A stretch of 10,275 nucleotides of DNA from an uncultured Cytophagaceae bacterium. Its GTDB lineage: Bacteria > Bacteroidota > Bacteroidia > Cytophagales > Spirosomataceae. Numbering within the stretch: the stretch's first letter is position 1; the number at the start of each line of letters is the position of its first letter. The DNA lies in contig CAILUB010000288.1 in NCBI GenBank assembly GCA_903837305.1, forward strand, positions 1-10,275, read 5' to 3'. Positions 1-7,063 of the stretch are shown piece by piece. The notes under the pieces are model-generated. The model did no database searches, was not told the DNA's origin, and saw nothing but the letters and a program-made list of their open reading frames with translations. A program made the position numbers and the translations under genes.

Positions 1-26
1 AAATCAGGTCTTTAAAATTTAAATAG

Positions 27-34
27 TATTTTTG
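27..34 (+). promoter_or_regulatory. Candidate -7 promoter element for the lemA operon
   Basis: TATTTTTG matches the Bacteroidota -7 consensus TAnnTTTG exactly and ends 32 bases before the lemA ATG. That would give a leader of roughly 25 bases. I do not see a good TTG -33 partner at the usual spacing, but only 26 bases of upstream sequence are available. The surrounding 66 bases are very A+T rich, so a chance match is possible. Confidence 0.45.
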
Positions 35-66
35 TTTCAGCTTAAAACCAATTAAAATTTATCAAG

Positions 67-660
67 ATGAATAAGACAGTATGGATTGTTTTGGGAGTGA
101 TTGCTCTCGTAATTTTTTGGGGTGTAGGTTCACGTAATAGCATGGCTACATCAGATCAGGACGTGAAAGCTAAATGGGCTAATGTGCAAAGTGCGTACCA
201 GCGCCGTGCGGATTTGATTCCAAACTTAGTGAAGACGGTACAAGGCGTAGCGAATTTCGAAAAATCAACGTTAACAGCGGTGATCGAAGCACGTGCTAGT
301 GCAACACAGATGAAATTAGATTCAAAGGATTTAAGTCCAGAGAATTTGCAAAAATACCAAGCGGCTCAATCTTCTTTAGGAGGTGCTTTATCGCGTTTGA
401 TGGTGGTAGCTGAAAACTACCCACAATTAAAGGCAACAGAGAACTTCTCTGAATTGCAAGCGCAATTAGAAGGAACAGAAAACCGTATCAAAGAAGAGCG
501 TGATAATTTCAACACGGCTGTTCAAGGTTACAATACCTTAATCGTTACTTTTCCCAATAACTTAATCGCTTCTTTCTCCGGATTTGCAGAGAAAGGATTC
601 TTCCAAGCGGAAGCTGGTTCAGAGAAAGCACCAGAAGTTAATTTTGACGAGAAGAAATAA
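67..660 (+). CDS. lemA: LemA family protein
   Basis: This 197-residue protein fits the LemA family in length and layout. A short N-terminal membrane segment (about residues 5-20) has almost nothing before it, so most of the chain lies on one side of the membrane as a helical bundle. Family landmarks are visible: YQRRADLIPNLV at 44-55, ENYPQLKATENF at 116-127, ENRI at 138-141, and a C-terminal part with FP at 162-163 followed by GF, FF and AP-containing motifs. The molecular function of LemA is not settled; the family is envelope-associated in many bacteria. It is the first gene of a tight + strand group: the next gene starts 2 bases after its stop, and a good -7 box lies upstream. LemA next to TPM-domain genes is a recurrent arrangement in Bacteroidota, which supports a shared role. 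Family assignment is firm; role is unknown. Confidence 0.93.
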   Translation: MNKTVWIVLGVIALVIFWGVGSRNSMATSDQDVKAKWANVQSAYQRRADLIPNLVKTVQGVANFEKSTLTAVIEARASATQMKLDSKDLSPENLQKYQAAQSSLGGALSRLMVVAENYPQLKATENFSELQAQLEGTENRIKEERDNFNTAVQGYNTLIVTFPNNLIASFSGFAEKGFFQAEAGSEKAPEVNFDEKK

Positions 661-662
661 GG

Positions 663-1085
663 ATGTTGTCAATAGAGCACCAAAACCTGATTTTGCAAGC
701 CATCCACGACGCTGAATTACAGACGTCTGGAGAGATTCGTGTACACGTAGAAAGCCATTGCGCCGGCCATCCGATTGATCGGGCGACGGAGGTATTCTTT
801 CAGCTAGGTATGCAGAAGACGGATTTGCAGAATGGGGTTTTGGTGTATCTGGCCATCAAAGACCGCAAGTTTAGTATCATTGGGGATAAAGGAATCGATG
901 CGAAAGTGCCAGCGGAGTTTTGGGAAACGATTCGTGACGAAATGCGTGCCTATTTAATTAAGAATGAATTCGGGGCTGGCCTAGCTCACGGTGTAAAGCG
1001 CACGGGAGAAGTTTTGAAGGCCTTTTTTCCCTATGAAAAGGGAGATGTCAATGAATTGTCCAACGAAATCTCTTTTGGCATCTAA
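663..1085 (+). CDS. Small TPM-domain protein without signal peptide
   Basis: This 140-residue protein is a lone TPM domain (TLP18.3/Psb32/MOLO-1 fold). The start of the domain is seen as AELQTSGEIRVHVESHC (18-34), followed by the VLVYLAIKDRKFSIIGDKGI region and a C-terminal helical stretch with the HGVKRTGEVL segment. There is no signal peptide, membrane helix or glycine-rich tail, so it is predicted cytoplasmic. This contrasts with the next gene, which carries the same domain in secreted form. The start ATG lies 2 bases after the lemA stop, and its own stop is 7 bases before the ATG of the next gene, so translational coupling is likely. TPM domains have been reported to have phosphatase activity in some plant proteins and are often annotated as phosphatases, but I cannot infer a reaction here. 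Confidence 0.85.
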   Translation: MLSIEHQNLILQAIHDAELQTSGEIRVHVESHCAGHPIDRATEVFFQLGMQKTDLQNGVLVYLAIKDRKFSIIGDKGIDAKVPAEFWETIRDEMRAYLIKNEFGAGLAHGVKRTGEVLKAFFPYEKGDVNELSNEISFGI

Positions 1086-1092
1086 TCTCATT

Positions 1093-1839
1093 ATGCGGAA
1101 AATCGTCCTACTTTTATTGCTATTTAGTTCTTTTGCCTACGCTCAAGAAGGCATTCCTGCAAAACCGAATGGTTACATTCTAGATGAAGCAGGGCTATTA
1201 AATCCAGAAGAGGAGAATGCACTCGAGCAGAAAATGCGTGGCTATGCAGACTCTACTTCTACTCAGTTTGCCATCGTTTTAGTCAATTCAACGAACGGAC
1301 GCGATCCTTACGATTACGCAATCGATATTGGTAAAGGCTGGGGTGTTGGCCAAAAAGGTAAAAACAACGGCGTAGTCATCCTTGTAGCTATGCAAGATCG
1401 CAAATTGCGTATCGTGACAGGTCGTGGCATTGAAGATGTCTTGCCGGATGCTATATGCAAGCGAATTATCAACCGTACTCTAAAGCCCACTTTTAAACTA
1501 GGGGCTTATTACCAGGGCTTAGATGAGGCGACCACCGAAATGATGCGTCGCGCTAGTGGGGAGTTTAAGAATGAGGACAGTGGGGAAGGAGAACAAGGAA
1601 TTCCTCCCGTCTTACTTATATTCTTGTTATTTCTCATCATTGCCATCATTAATGCGGTCCGTAATCGCGGAGGCAAAGGAGGTCCAGGTTCTCGCGGAGG
1701 CGGAATGTTTTTCCCACCTATCTTCTTAGGTGGTGGAGATTATGGTCGCGGAGGCTCTGGTGGTGGAGGCGGAGGATTTGATTTCGGCGGCTTTGGCGGA
1801 GGAGACTTCGGCGGAGGCGGTGCAGGAGGCGATTTTTAA
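1093..1839 (+). CDS. YgcG-type TPM-domain protein, secreted and membrane-anchored, with Gly-rich tail
   Basis: Starting at the ATG at 1093, the protein has 248 residues. It begins with a signal peptide (MRKIVLLLLLFSSFAYA, likely cut before Q18). A TPM domain spans about residues 25-155, opening with NGYILDEAGLLNPEEE and containing VVILVAMQDRKLRIVTGRG at 94-112. One hydrophobic helix follows at about 171-190, then a glycine-rich tail to the C-terminus. This is the standard layout of the YgcG family: domain outside the cytoplasmic membrane, helix anchor, low-complexity end. I chose 1093 rather than the in-frame ATG at 1033 because only 1093 puts the signal peptide at the N-terminus, and 1033 lies inside the preceding gene. 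It is the third gene of the lemA group and probably works with LemA at the envelope. Function is unknown. Confidence 0.88.
   Translation: MRKIVLLLLLFSSFAYAQEGIPAKPNGYILDEAGLLNPEEENALEQKMRGYADSTSTQFAIVLVNSTNGRDPYDYAIDIGKGWGVGQKGKNNGVVILVAMQDRKLRIVTGRGIEDVLPDAICKRIINRTLKPTFKLGAYYQGLDEATTEMMRRASGEFKNEDSGEGEQGIPPVLLIFLLFLIIAIINAVRNRGGKGGPGSRGGGMFFPPIFLGGGDYGRGGSGGGGGGFDFGGFGGGDFGGGGAGGDF
1669..1836 (+). repeat. Glycine-codon low-complexity tract in the YgcG-type gene
   Basis: This stretch encodes residues 193-248 of the secreted TPM protein, more than half of them glycine, with interspersed F, D and R and the ending GGGGAGGDF. The DNA consists of irregular repeats of the GGCGGAGG kind and is much richer in G than its surroundings. 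Codons vary between GGT, GGA and GGC, so the tract is not a clean tandem repeat. Such tails are typical of the family and are unlikely to be structured. Confidence 0.7.
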
Positions 1840-1840
1840 T

Positions 1841-1848
1841 TATCTTTG
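1841..1848 (+). promoter_or_regulatory. -7 promoter element for gmhA, near-leaderless
   Basis: TATCTTTG is an exact match to the Bacteroidota -7 consensus TAnnTTTG. It begins just after the stop codon of the TPM gene and ends 4 bases before the gmhA ATG. Transcription would start at or within a few bases of the ATG, giving a leaderless or near-leaderless mRNA. The -33 region would fall in the glycine-codon tract, and I see no TTTG there. gmhA may therefore have its own transcript in addition to read-through from the lemA group. Confidence 0.55.
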
Positions 1849-1852
1849 CACT

Positions 1853-2425
1853 ATGAATAATCTGATTACCCAATCCCTGCAAGAGTCTCAACAAGTTTTA
1901 GCTGATTTTTTAGCGAACCCTGCGAAGATAGAAGCCATTGAAAAGGCGGCTGATGTATTAGTGGATGCCTTGAAAAAGGGGAATAAGATCTTGTCTTGTG
2001 GAAACGGAGGGAGCCATTGCGATGCGATGCATTTCGCAGAGGAATTATCAGGACGTTACCGGGAGAATCGCCCAGCTTTAGCAGCGATGGCAATTTCTGA
2101 TCCATCACATATTACCTGTGTGAGCAATGACTTTGGATATAATTATATCTTTTCTCGCTTCATCGAAGGCTTAGGAACCAAAGGTGATGTCCTTTTAGGC
2201 ATTTCAACCTCCGGAAATTCAGCGAATATTATGGAGGCGGTGAAAGCCGCTCAAGCGAAAGGAATGGAAGTTATTCTATTAACGGGCAAAGATGGCGGAC
2301 AATTAGCTGCCTATGGTTGCCACGAAATACGAGTGGACCACTTCGGTTACGCGGATCGCATTCAAGAAATCCACATCAAAGTGATCCACATATTGATTCA
2401 ATTGATTGAATCTAAGTTATTCTAG
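1853..2425 (+). CDS. gmhA: Phosphoheptose isomerase (sedoheptulose-7-phosphate isomerase) GmhA
   Basis: This 190-residue SIS-domain enzyme converts sedoheptulose 7-phosphate to D-glycero-D-manno-heptose 7-phosphate, the first step towards the ADP- or GDP-heptose used in lipopolysaccharide core and other surface glycans. Sequence signs are very strong: LSCGNGGSHCDAMHFAEE (47-64), the phosphate-binding GISTSGNSAN, LTGKDGG, and a C-terminal helix with RIQEIHIKVIHILIQLIE (169-186). From memory of the E. coli enzyme, the active-site and metal-binding residues H61, E65, Q172 and H180 correspond to H60, E64, Q171 and H179 here, and all are kept. Length is normal for the family. The start at 1853 matches the E. 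coli N-terminus; an earlier in-frame ATG at 1730 would run through the preceding gene. It is convergent with ftsA, with one base between the two stop codons. No other heptose-pathway gene is in the window. Confidence 0.95.
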   Translation: MNNLITQSLQESQQVLADFLANPAKIEAIEKAADVLVDALKKGNKILSCGNGGSHCDAMHFAEELSGRYRENRPALAAMAISDPSHITCVSNDFGYNYIFSRFIEGLGTKGDVLLGISTSGNSANIMEAVKAAQAKGMEVILLTGKDGGQLAAYGCHEIRVDHFGYADRIQEIHIKVIHILIQLIESKLF

Positions 2426-2426
2426 C

Positions 2427-3773
2427 TTAATACGAGGCGTCTCCACCCTCATCATCACCCATCACCACATCCACCATTTTGCGGAATAGGTCGCCGATAC
2501 GCGGCGCAGGTTTTGACGATTTAGATTCACTATACCCCGTTTCTTTAGCCATCTCTTTTATAGGAGCGCTTGCCATTGGGGCATCTTCAGCTTCAGCCGT
2601 TTCTTGCTGATCATAATATACCTGAACTAAGCCAATTACTGTAGCATAAGAAGGATCTTTGATCTCTGTCGCTATGGCTGGGTTAGCTGAAGTGGCATTC
2701 GGATCTCCGATGCGGGCGTCCAAACCCGTGAATTTTTGGAACAGTTCATCGATATACGGAAGTTGTGCTCCACCACCGGTTAATACTAAACCCGCTTTCA
2801 GGTTCTTGATATCTGTTTGTTTTGAAATTTCAGCCACTAGAATGGCTGCTAATTCTTTCAATCGCTCCTCTATGATAATAGCCAAGTTCTTCACAGAAAC
2901 AGGTGTAGGCTTACGACCCGCAATACCTGGAATCATTACGACTTCGCTTACTGGAATGTCTTTTTGAATGGCTGAGCCAAAACGGACCTTTAACGTTTCC
3001 GCGTGATCACGGGAGATATCTAATCCCGATTGAATATCATCTGTTAGTAAATCGCCTCCCCAGTTTAATACAGTGGCATGCTTTAAACGGTTGTTTTGAA
3101 AAATACTGATCTCCGTAGTTCCACTTCCTAGATCCACTAGGACAACTCCTTCTTGCTTCTCTTCTTTATTTAAAACCGAACTTGCCGTCGCTAAAGAACT
3201 GAAATAGACATTTCCTTTCTTTAAGTGCTTTGTCTCTGCAGATTTCAAACATTGCGTTAACAAGTCATTCTTGCTTGGATTAGCAGAGATGAAGACGAAA
3301 TCGGCTTGAATTTTTTGGCCAATTTGTCCGATAGGATCCAACGTTTCTGGCAAATTGCCTACCTTAAAACCAATCGGTAAGGTATGTAAAACACAGGGGT
3401 TTTTATCTGCAAAAGTACGTTTAGCTTCCTCAAAAAGGCTCATCACCTCGTTGTTAGATACCGCTTCTCTCTCGTTTTTACGTATTTTAGACAGACTGAA
3501 AGGCTGGACTTTAATGTGTGATCCTGACAAGTTCGATGCAAAGAAATGTTCAGAATTCTTTCCGTCTAAGACGTGCGAAATTTGGTCCATTGCCTCTGAA
3601 ATCGCTGCAGTTGTTTTATTGATGTTGACAATCTCTCCATTCAACACATTGTTGCTATTTATGGAAGATCCTGTGGCTAAAATCTCTAATCGGCCTCGGT
3701 CGTTTTGCTTACCTGCGATCGCTCTGACGTGAGAGCTACCAATATCTAAACCGATAATTAAGTCGTTACGCAT
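2427..3773 (-). CDS. ftsA: Cell division protein FtsA
   Basis: FtsA is the actin-like ATPase that anchors FtsZ filaments to the inner face of the cytoplasmic membrane and recruits later divisome proteins. The 448 residues show the actin-fold motifs in order: phosphate 1 loop DIGSSHV (10-16), phosphate 2 loop DLGSGTTEI (214-222) and adenosine motif LTGGGAQL (331-338). The FtsA-specific inserted domain lies between the first two, about 85-170. After a flexible, charged linker (about 391-423), the segment RIGDLFRKMVDVVMG (425-439) can form the amphipathic membrane-binding helix, followed by an acidic end. Codons begin with ATG 45 bases after the ftsQ stop, with no obvious promoter between, so co-transcription with ftsQ is likely. 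It is the last gene of the - strand group. ftsZ, its usual downstream neighbour, is absent, and the next gene is the convergent gmhA. Confidence 0.95.
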   Translation of the reverse strand: MRNDLIIGLDIGSSHVRAIAGKQNDRGRLEILATGSSINSNNVLNGEIVNINKTTAAISEAMDQISHVLDGKNSEHFFASNLSGSHIKVQPFSLSKIRKNEREAVSNNEVMSLFEEAKRTFADKNPCVLHTLPIGFKVGNLPETLDPIGQIGQKIQADFVFISANPSKNDLLTQCLKSAETKHLKKGNVYFSSLATASSVLNKEEKQEGVVLVDLGSGTTEISIFQNNRLKHATVLNWGGDLLTDDIQSGLDISRDHAETLKVRFGSAIQKDIPVSEVVMIPGIAGRKPTPVSVKNLAIIIEERLKELAAILVAEISKQTDIKNLKAGLVLTGGGAQLPYIDELFQKFTGLDARIGDPNATSANPAIATEIKDPSYATVIGLVQVYYDQQETAEAEDAPMASAPIKEMAKETGYSESKSSKPAPRIGDLFRKMVDVVMGDDEGGDASY

Positions 3774-3818
3774 TATAGTTTTTTTGTAGAACGGGTATTA
3801 AATTAAAACATTTGGTCA

Positions 3819-4592
3819 TTATTCGCAAATAAGCTGATTCTTATATTTCAGCTGCACCCAGCTGTATTTATTCCAGCCTTTATTCGGGATAATTTTTTGA
3901 TAGAATATGAACAATTTTTTAAACTTGTTTTCAATATTGATGGGTAGTCCAAAATCAATTCTTGTCGTTCCTATGGTCGGAATTAACACGATTCCACCGT
4001 CTTTAGCGACAATGATTTGAGAGATCTGAGCTTTCCAAAATTCATTATTTTCAATGAATTGAAAAAATGGAATTAACGTTTTTCCTCGCTTGTCCTGCAA
4101 GTCCCGCTTGCCATCGAAGTAAGCACCTCCAGTGACTATAATTCGGGGAGTAAATAATGGACTGGTACCGATGAATTTTCCATCCTCTGATATGTATTGA
4201 TCTGGATAAGGGGAAGTTCCTACGGTGGACCGTACGATTCGAGCGATGGGTTTATACTCTTTTACCGAAACAGAGATGACTCCACTGAAATCATGGTGTG
4301 CTTCACAGGATTTCACCAGGGGTATGCGTTTAATTCGTTCCTCTATTTTACGCAGGGAGATTTGGGTAATAGGTTTGTCTAAAAAGTACTCCGTCCCTTG
4401 CTCAGATACCATTAATTTGATGTCTTTCTTGCTTAAAAGGGCTTTTTCGTTTTCAGAGTCAAGTGTGATTTCTACTCCTTTGCAAACGACTTCATTAAAA
4501 CTGATCTCCGCAAATACGACAGCAGATAGCACCAGGGTGAATAGAATTACCATCCCGATTACTTGCTTGATTAACGCCGCGTTTGCCTTCAT
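3819..4592 (-). CDS. ftsQ: Cell division protein FtsQ
   Basis: FtsQ is a bitopic divisome protein that links early and late division proteins through its extracytoplasmic part. The 257 residues show a short cytoplasmic N-terminus, one membrane helix (about 9-29), then a POTRA-like region. The end of that region is recognisable as KIEERIKRIPLVKSCEA (82-98) followed by GVISVSVKEYKPIARI, the usual transition into the FtsQ beta domain. ISEDGKFIGTSPLF matches the next conserved block, and the end GWNKYSWVQLKYKNQLIC is typical of Bacteroidota FtsQ. The sequence is weakly conserved overall, so position between murC and ftsA adds weight. It starts with ATG 15 bases after the murC stop; the spacer is almost all A and T. 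It is somewhat more A+T rich than its neighbours, with no other sign of foreign origin. Confidence 0.88.
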   Translation of the reverse strand: MKANAALIKQVIGMVILFTLVLSAVVFAEISFNEVVCKGVEITLDSENEKALLSKKDIKLMVSEQGTEYFLDKPITQISLRKIEERIKRIPLVKSCEAHHDFSGVISVSVKEYKPIARIVRSTVGTSPYPDQYISEDGKFIGTSPLFTPRIIVTGGAYFDGKRDLQDKRGKTLIPFFQFIENNEFWKAQISQIIVAKDGGIVLIPTIGTTRIDFGLPINIENKFKKLFIFYQKIIPNKGWNKYSWVQLKYKNQLICE

Positions 4593-4607
4593 TTTAAAAA
4601 AATTATA

Positions 4608-5984
4608 CTAAGATAAGCTCAATTTTAAATCATTCAAAAGAAGATCGATATCTCCTGCACCCATCGTTACTAATAATTTCGGTTTTTTAGCGTCGATCAC
4701 TTGTAATAAGTCCGTTTTAGAGATGACCTGTTTATTTTTTAAATCGATTTTGCCTAATAACCAATCCGATGTAACGCCTTCCATCGGCAATTCGCGTGCA
4801 GGATAAATATCCAATAAATAAACTTCATCGGCGATGGCTAAGCTTTTGGCAAAGTCATCAATAAAGTCTCTCGTTCTAGAGAATAAATGAGGTTGAAAAA
4901 CGGCCGTTATTTTTTCTCCCGGGTAAAGTGCCTTAACCGAGTTTAGACAAGCCGCTATTTCTGTAGGATGGTGTGCATAATCATCGATCATCACATGCTC
5001 ATCTGATTCCACATGGTATTCGAAGCGGCGTTTAACACCTAGGAAAGAAGCAATGCCTATTTTGATCTCTTCACCGGTTACACCTACTTGCATCGCTAAA
5101 GCAGCGGCGGCTAAGGCATTTTCGATGTTGTGAAATCCCGGAATTCGCATAGGGATGTCCTTCACTTCTCCTCCAGGATACAGCATATCAAAGATCATGC
5201 GGTGGTTTTCGATGCGGATGTTATGTGCCTGAAAATCTCCTGTATCAATTCCAAAAGTGGCATCTCCTAATTCAGAATGCAAAGTCAAGCCCTTTTTCTG
5301 GATAAAGAATCCGTCTTTTTTTATTTGGTTCACAAACAATTGGAAACTCTCTAAAACGGAATCACCATCTCCATAGATGTCTAGGTGATCCGCGTCTGTT
5401 GAAGTTACTACGGCAGCTTGTGGATGCAAGGTTAGGAAAGATCGGTCGTACTCATCTGCCTCGACCACACACACGATATTTTCTTTAGAGTGGTTGGGGA
5501 TGAAGTTAGTTCCATAATTCACTGTAATCCCTCCTAAAAATGCAGTTACATTTTTCTTAGCGCTGATTAACAAATGGGTTAAAAGCGACGAAGTCGTCGT
5601 TTTTCCATGGGTTCCAGCTACCGCGAGGGTAGGGATCTGTTGGGTAATCCAACCTAAAATTTCCGATCGCTTGTAGAGGCGGATACCTTTGGAAAGTAAA
5701 TAATTCATCTCCACATGATCTTTCGGAATCGCTGGAGTATAGATAAACAAGCTATGCTCCACATCTTCTAGGCATGCTGCGGGAATTAAATCGATAGCGT
5801 CTTCATAGTGAATTACCATGCCCTCCTCCGCTAATTTCTTTGTCAAGGGACTCTCTGTCTTATCGTAACCTGCTACCGGAAATCCATTGTGCAAGAACCA
5901 GCGCGCGATCGCTGACATACCGATTCCACCTATTCCTAAAAAATAGACTTGTTTTAAATCGCTTAGGCTTAACTCTTTCTTCAT
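4608..5984 (-). CDS. murC: UDP-N-acetylmuramate--L-alanine ligase MurC
   Basis: MurC is the cytoplasmic ATP-dependent ligase that adds L-alanine to UDP-MurNAc, the first step of stem peptide assembly. The 458 residues have the three Mur-ligase domains. The N-terminal Rossmann-like domain holds GIGGIGMS (17-24). The central ATPase domain holds the P-loop AGTHGKTTT (123-131), EADEYDRS (175-182) and HNIENA (285-290). The C-terminal domain holds the MurC hallmark DDYAHHPTE (334-342), PHLFSRT (365-371) and GAGDID (442-447). Length is normal for the family. Its ATG overlaps the murG stop as ATGA, a classic coupled pair. The YAHHPTE block is also seen in the related recycling ligase Mpl, but the N-terminal motif, the length and the location between murG and ftsQ favour MurC. 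Confidence 0.95.
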   Translation of the reverse strand: MKKELSLSDLKQVYFLGIGGIGMSAIARWFLHNGFPVAGYDKTESPLTKKLAEEGMVIHYEDAIDLIPAACLEDVEHSLFIYTPAIPKDHVEMNYLLSKGIRLYKRSEILGWITQQIPTLAVAGTHGKTTTSSLLTHLLISAKKNVTAFLGGITVNYGTNFIPNHSKENIVCVVEADEYDRSFLTLHPQAAVVTSTDADHLDIYGDGDSVLESFQLFVNQIKKDGFFIQKKGLTLHSELGDATFGIDTGDFQAHNIRIENHRMIFDMLYPGGEVKDIPMRIPGFHNIENALAAAALAMQVGVTGEEIKIGIASFLGVKRRFEYHVESDEHVMIDDYAHHPTEIAACLNSVKALYPGEKITAVFQPHLFSRTRDFIDDFAKSLAIADEVYLLDIYPARELPMEGVTSDWLLGKIDLKNKQVISKTDLLQVIDAKKPKLLVTMGAGDIDLLLNDLKLSLS

Positions 5985-7063
5985 GCGTGTAAAATGGATT
6001 GGGCAATTTCGTGGGCTGCGTTTGGCTTAGCTAAACGAAGACTATTTTTTTCTAGGGTAGTCAAATCTGATTGAAGTGCTGTTAACGCCTCTGTGATTAA
6101 ATTTTCTTTCACTTCTGCGTCACGCACAAGAATGGCTGCGTTTTGTGAAACGAGGCTTTTCGCATTCTCGGTTTGGTGATCTTCTGCGGCACTCGGAAGT
6201 GGGACTAGGATACTCGCTTTGCCGATCAAGCAAATTTCAGAGACAGAAGATGCTCCGGCTCTGGATATGACTAAATCGGCCATGGCATAGGCTAGATCCA
6301 TTTCGTAGATAAAAGCAGATACGTAGGTATTTTTATGTCCACTAGCAGCTTGCTTGGCTGTAGATTCAAAAGCAATACCAGTCTGCCAAATTACTTGCAC
6401 CCCAGCATCTGTTAATCGGTCTAAGCCAGCTAGGATTCCTTGGTTGATCGTGCGTGCTCCTTGGCTACCACCGATGATTAAAATCGTTTTTTTCGAAGGA
6501 TCTAAGCTGAAATGTACTGCTGCCTGTGCTTTTTTGTCCGCCGCATTGATTAAGTCCTTGCGAACAGGATTTCCACTGAGCGTAATTTTCTGGGCAGGGA
6601 AGAATTTCTCCATGCCTGGATAAGCCACAAATATGTGCTCCGCCTTCGCTGCCAATGCCTTATTGGTAATTCCGGCAAAGGAATTTTGTTCTTGAATGTA
6701 ATAAGGGATACCTAAAAACCGCGCAGCTAATAAGAGCGGACCAGAAGCATAACCTCCTACGCCTACAGCGACATCTGGCTTGAAATTTTGGATGATTTTA
6801 AGGGATTTCCAGAGGCTCATGAATAACTTGAAAGGGAAGAATACATTCTTCCAAACCTGCGTTCGTTGGATGCCTACAATGGGAAGACCGATGATTTGAA
6901 AGCCAGCTTTAGGTACTTTCTCCATTTCCATTTTTCCTTCAGCACCTACAAATAAGAATTCCAAAGAAGGGTCGATTTCCTTCATCGCATTCGCGATCGA
7001 AATGGCTGGGTAAATATGGCCCCCGGTTCCTCCTCCTGAAATGATGACGCGTTTAATAGTCAT
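5981..7063 (-). CDS. murG: UDP-GlcNAc--lipid I N-acetylglucosaminyltransferase MurG
   Basis: MurG transfers GlcNAc from UDP-GlcNAc to lipid I on the inner face of the membrane, giving lipid II, the substrate that FtsW polymerises. The 360 residues form a GT-B glycosyltransferase. The N-terminal glycine-rich loop SGGGTGGHIYPA (9-20) contains the conserved His16. GVGGYASGPL (101-110) and EQNS are acceptor-side blocks. The C-terminal donor domain has GGSQGAR (198-204), SRAGASSVSE (267-276) and DHQTEN (295-300). Length is typical. The start codon overlaps the last base of the ftsW stop, and the gene's own stop overlaps the murC start, so the three genes are tightly coupled. Confidence 0.96.
   Translation of the reverse strand: MTIKRVIISGGGTGGHIYPAISIANAMKEIDPSLEFLFVGAEGKMEMEKVPKAGFQIIGLPIVGIQRTQVWKNVFFPFKLFMSLWKSLKIIQNFKPDVAVGVGGYASGPLLLAARFLGIPYYIQEQNSFAGITNKALAAKAEHIFVAYPGMEKFFPAQKITLSGNPVRKDLINAADKKAQAAVHFSLDPSKKTILIIGGSQGARTINQGILAGLDRLTDAGVQVIWQTGIAFESTAKQAASGHKNTYVSAFIYEMDLAYAMADLVISRAGASSVSEICLIGKASILVPLPSAAEDHQTENAKSLVSQNAAILVRDAEVKENLITEALTALQSDLTTLEKNSLRLAKPNAAHEIAQSILHA

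Noticed and set aside
1033..1092. Upstream ATG at 1033 for the YgcG-type gene
   Set aside because: It lies inside the preceding TPM gene and would bury the signal peptide behind 20 residues; ATG at 1093 puts it at the N-terminus.
1730..1852. Upstream in-frame ATG at 1730 for gmhA
   Set aside because: The added sequence is the glycine-codon tract read in another frame, and GmhA homologues start at the residue encoded at 1853.
1866..2108. 80-residue open frame on the - strand
   Set aside because: It is a shadow of gmhA with no recognisable protein features; the + strand frame encodes a well-conserved enzyme.
2659..4611. Several + strand open frames opposite ftsA and ftsQ
   Set aside because: All lie antisense to conserved division genes and show no domain, signal peptide or own promoter; they are by-products of the coding strand.
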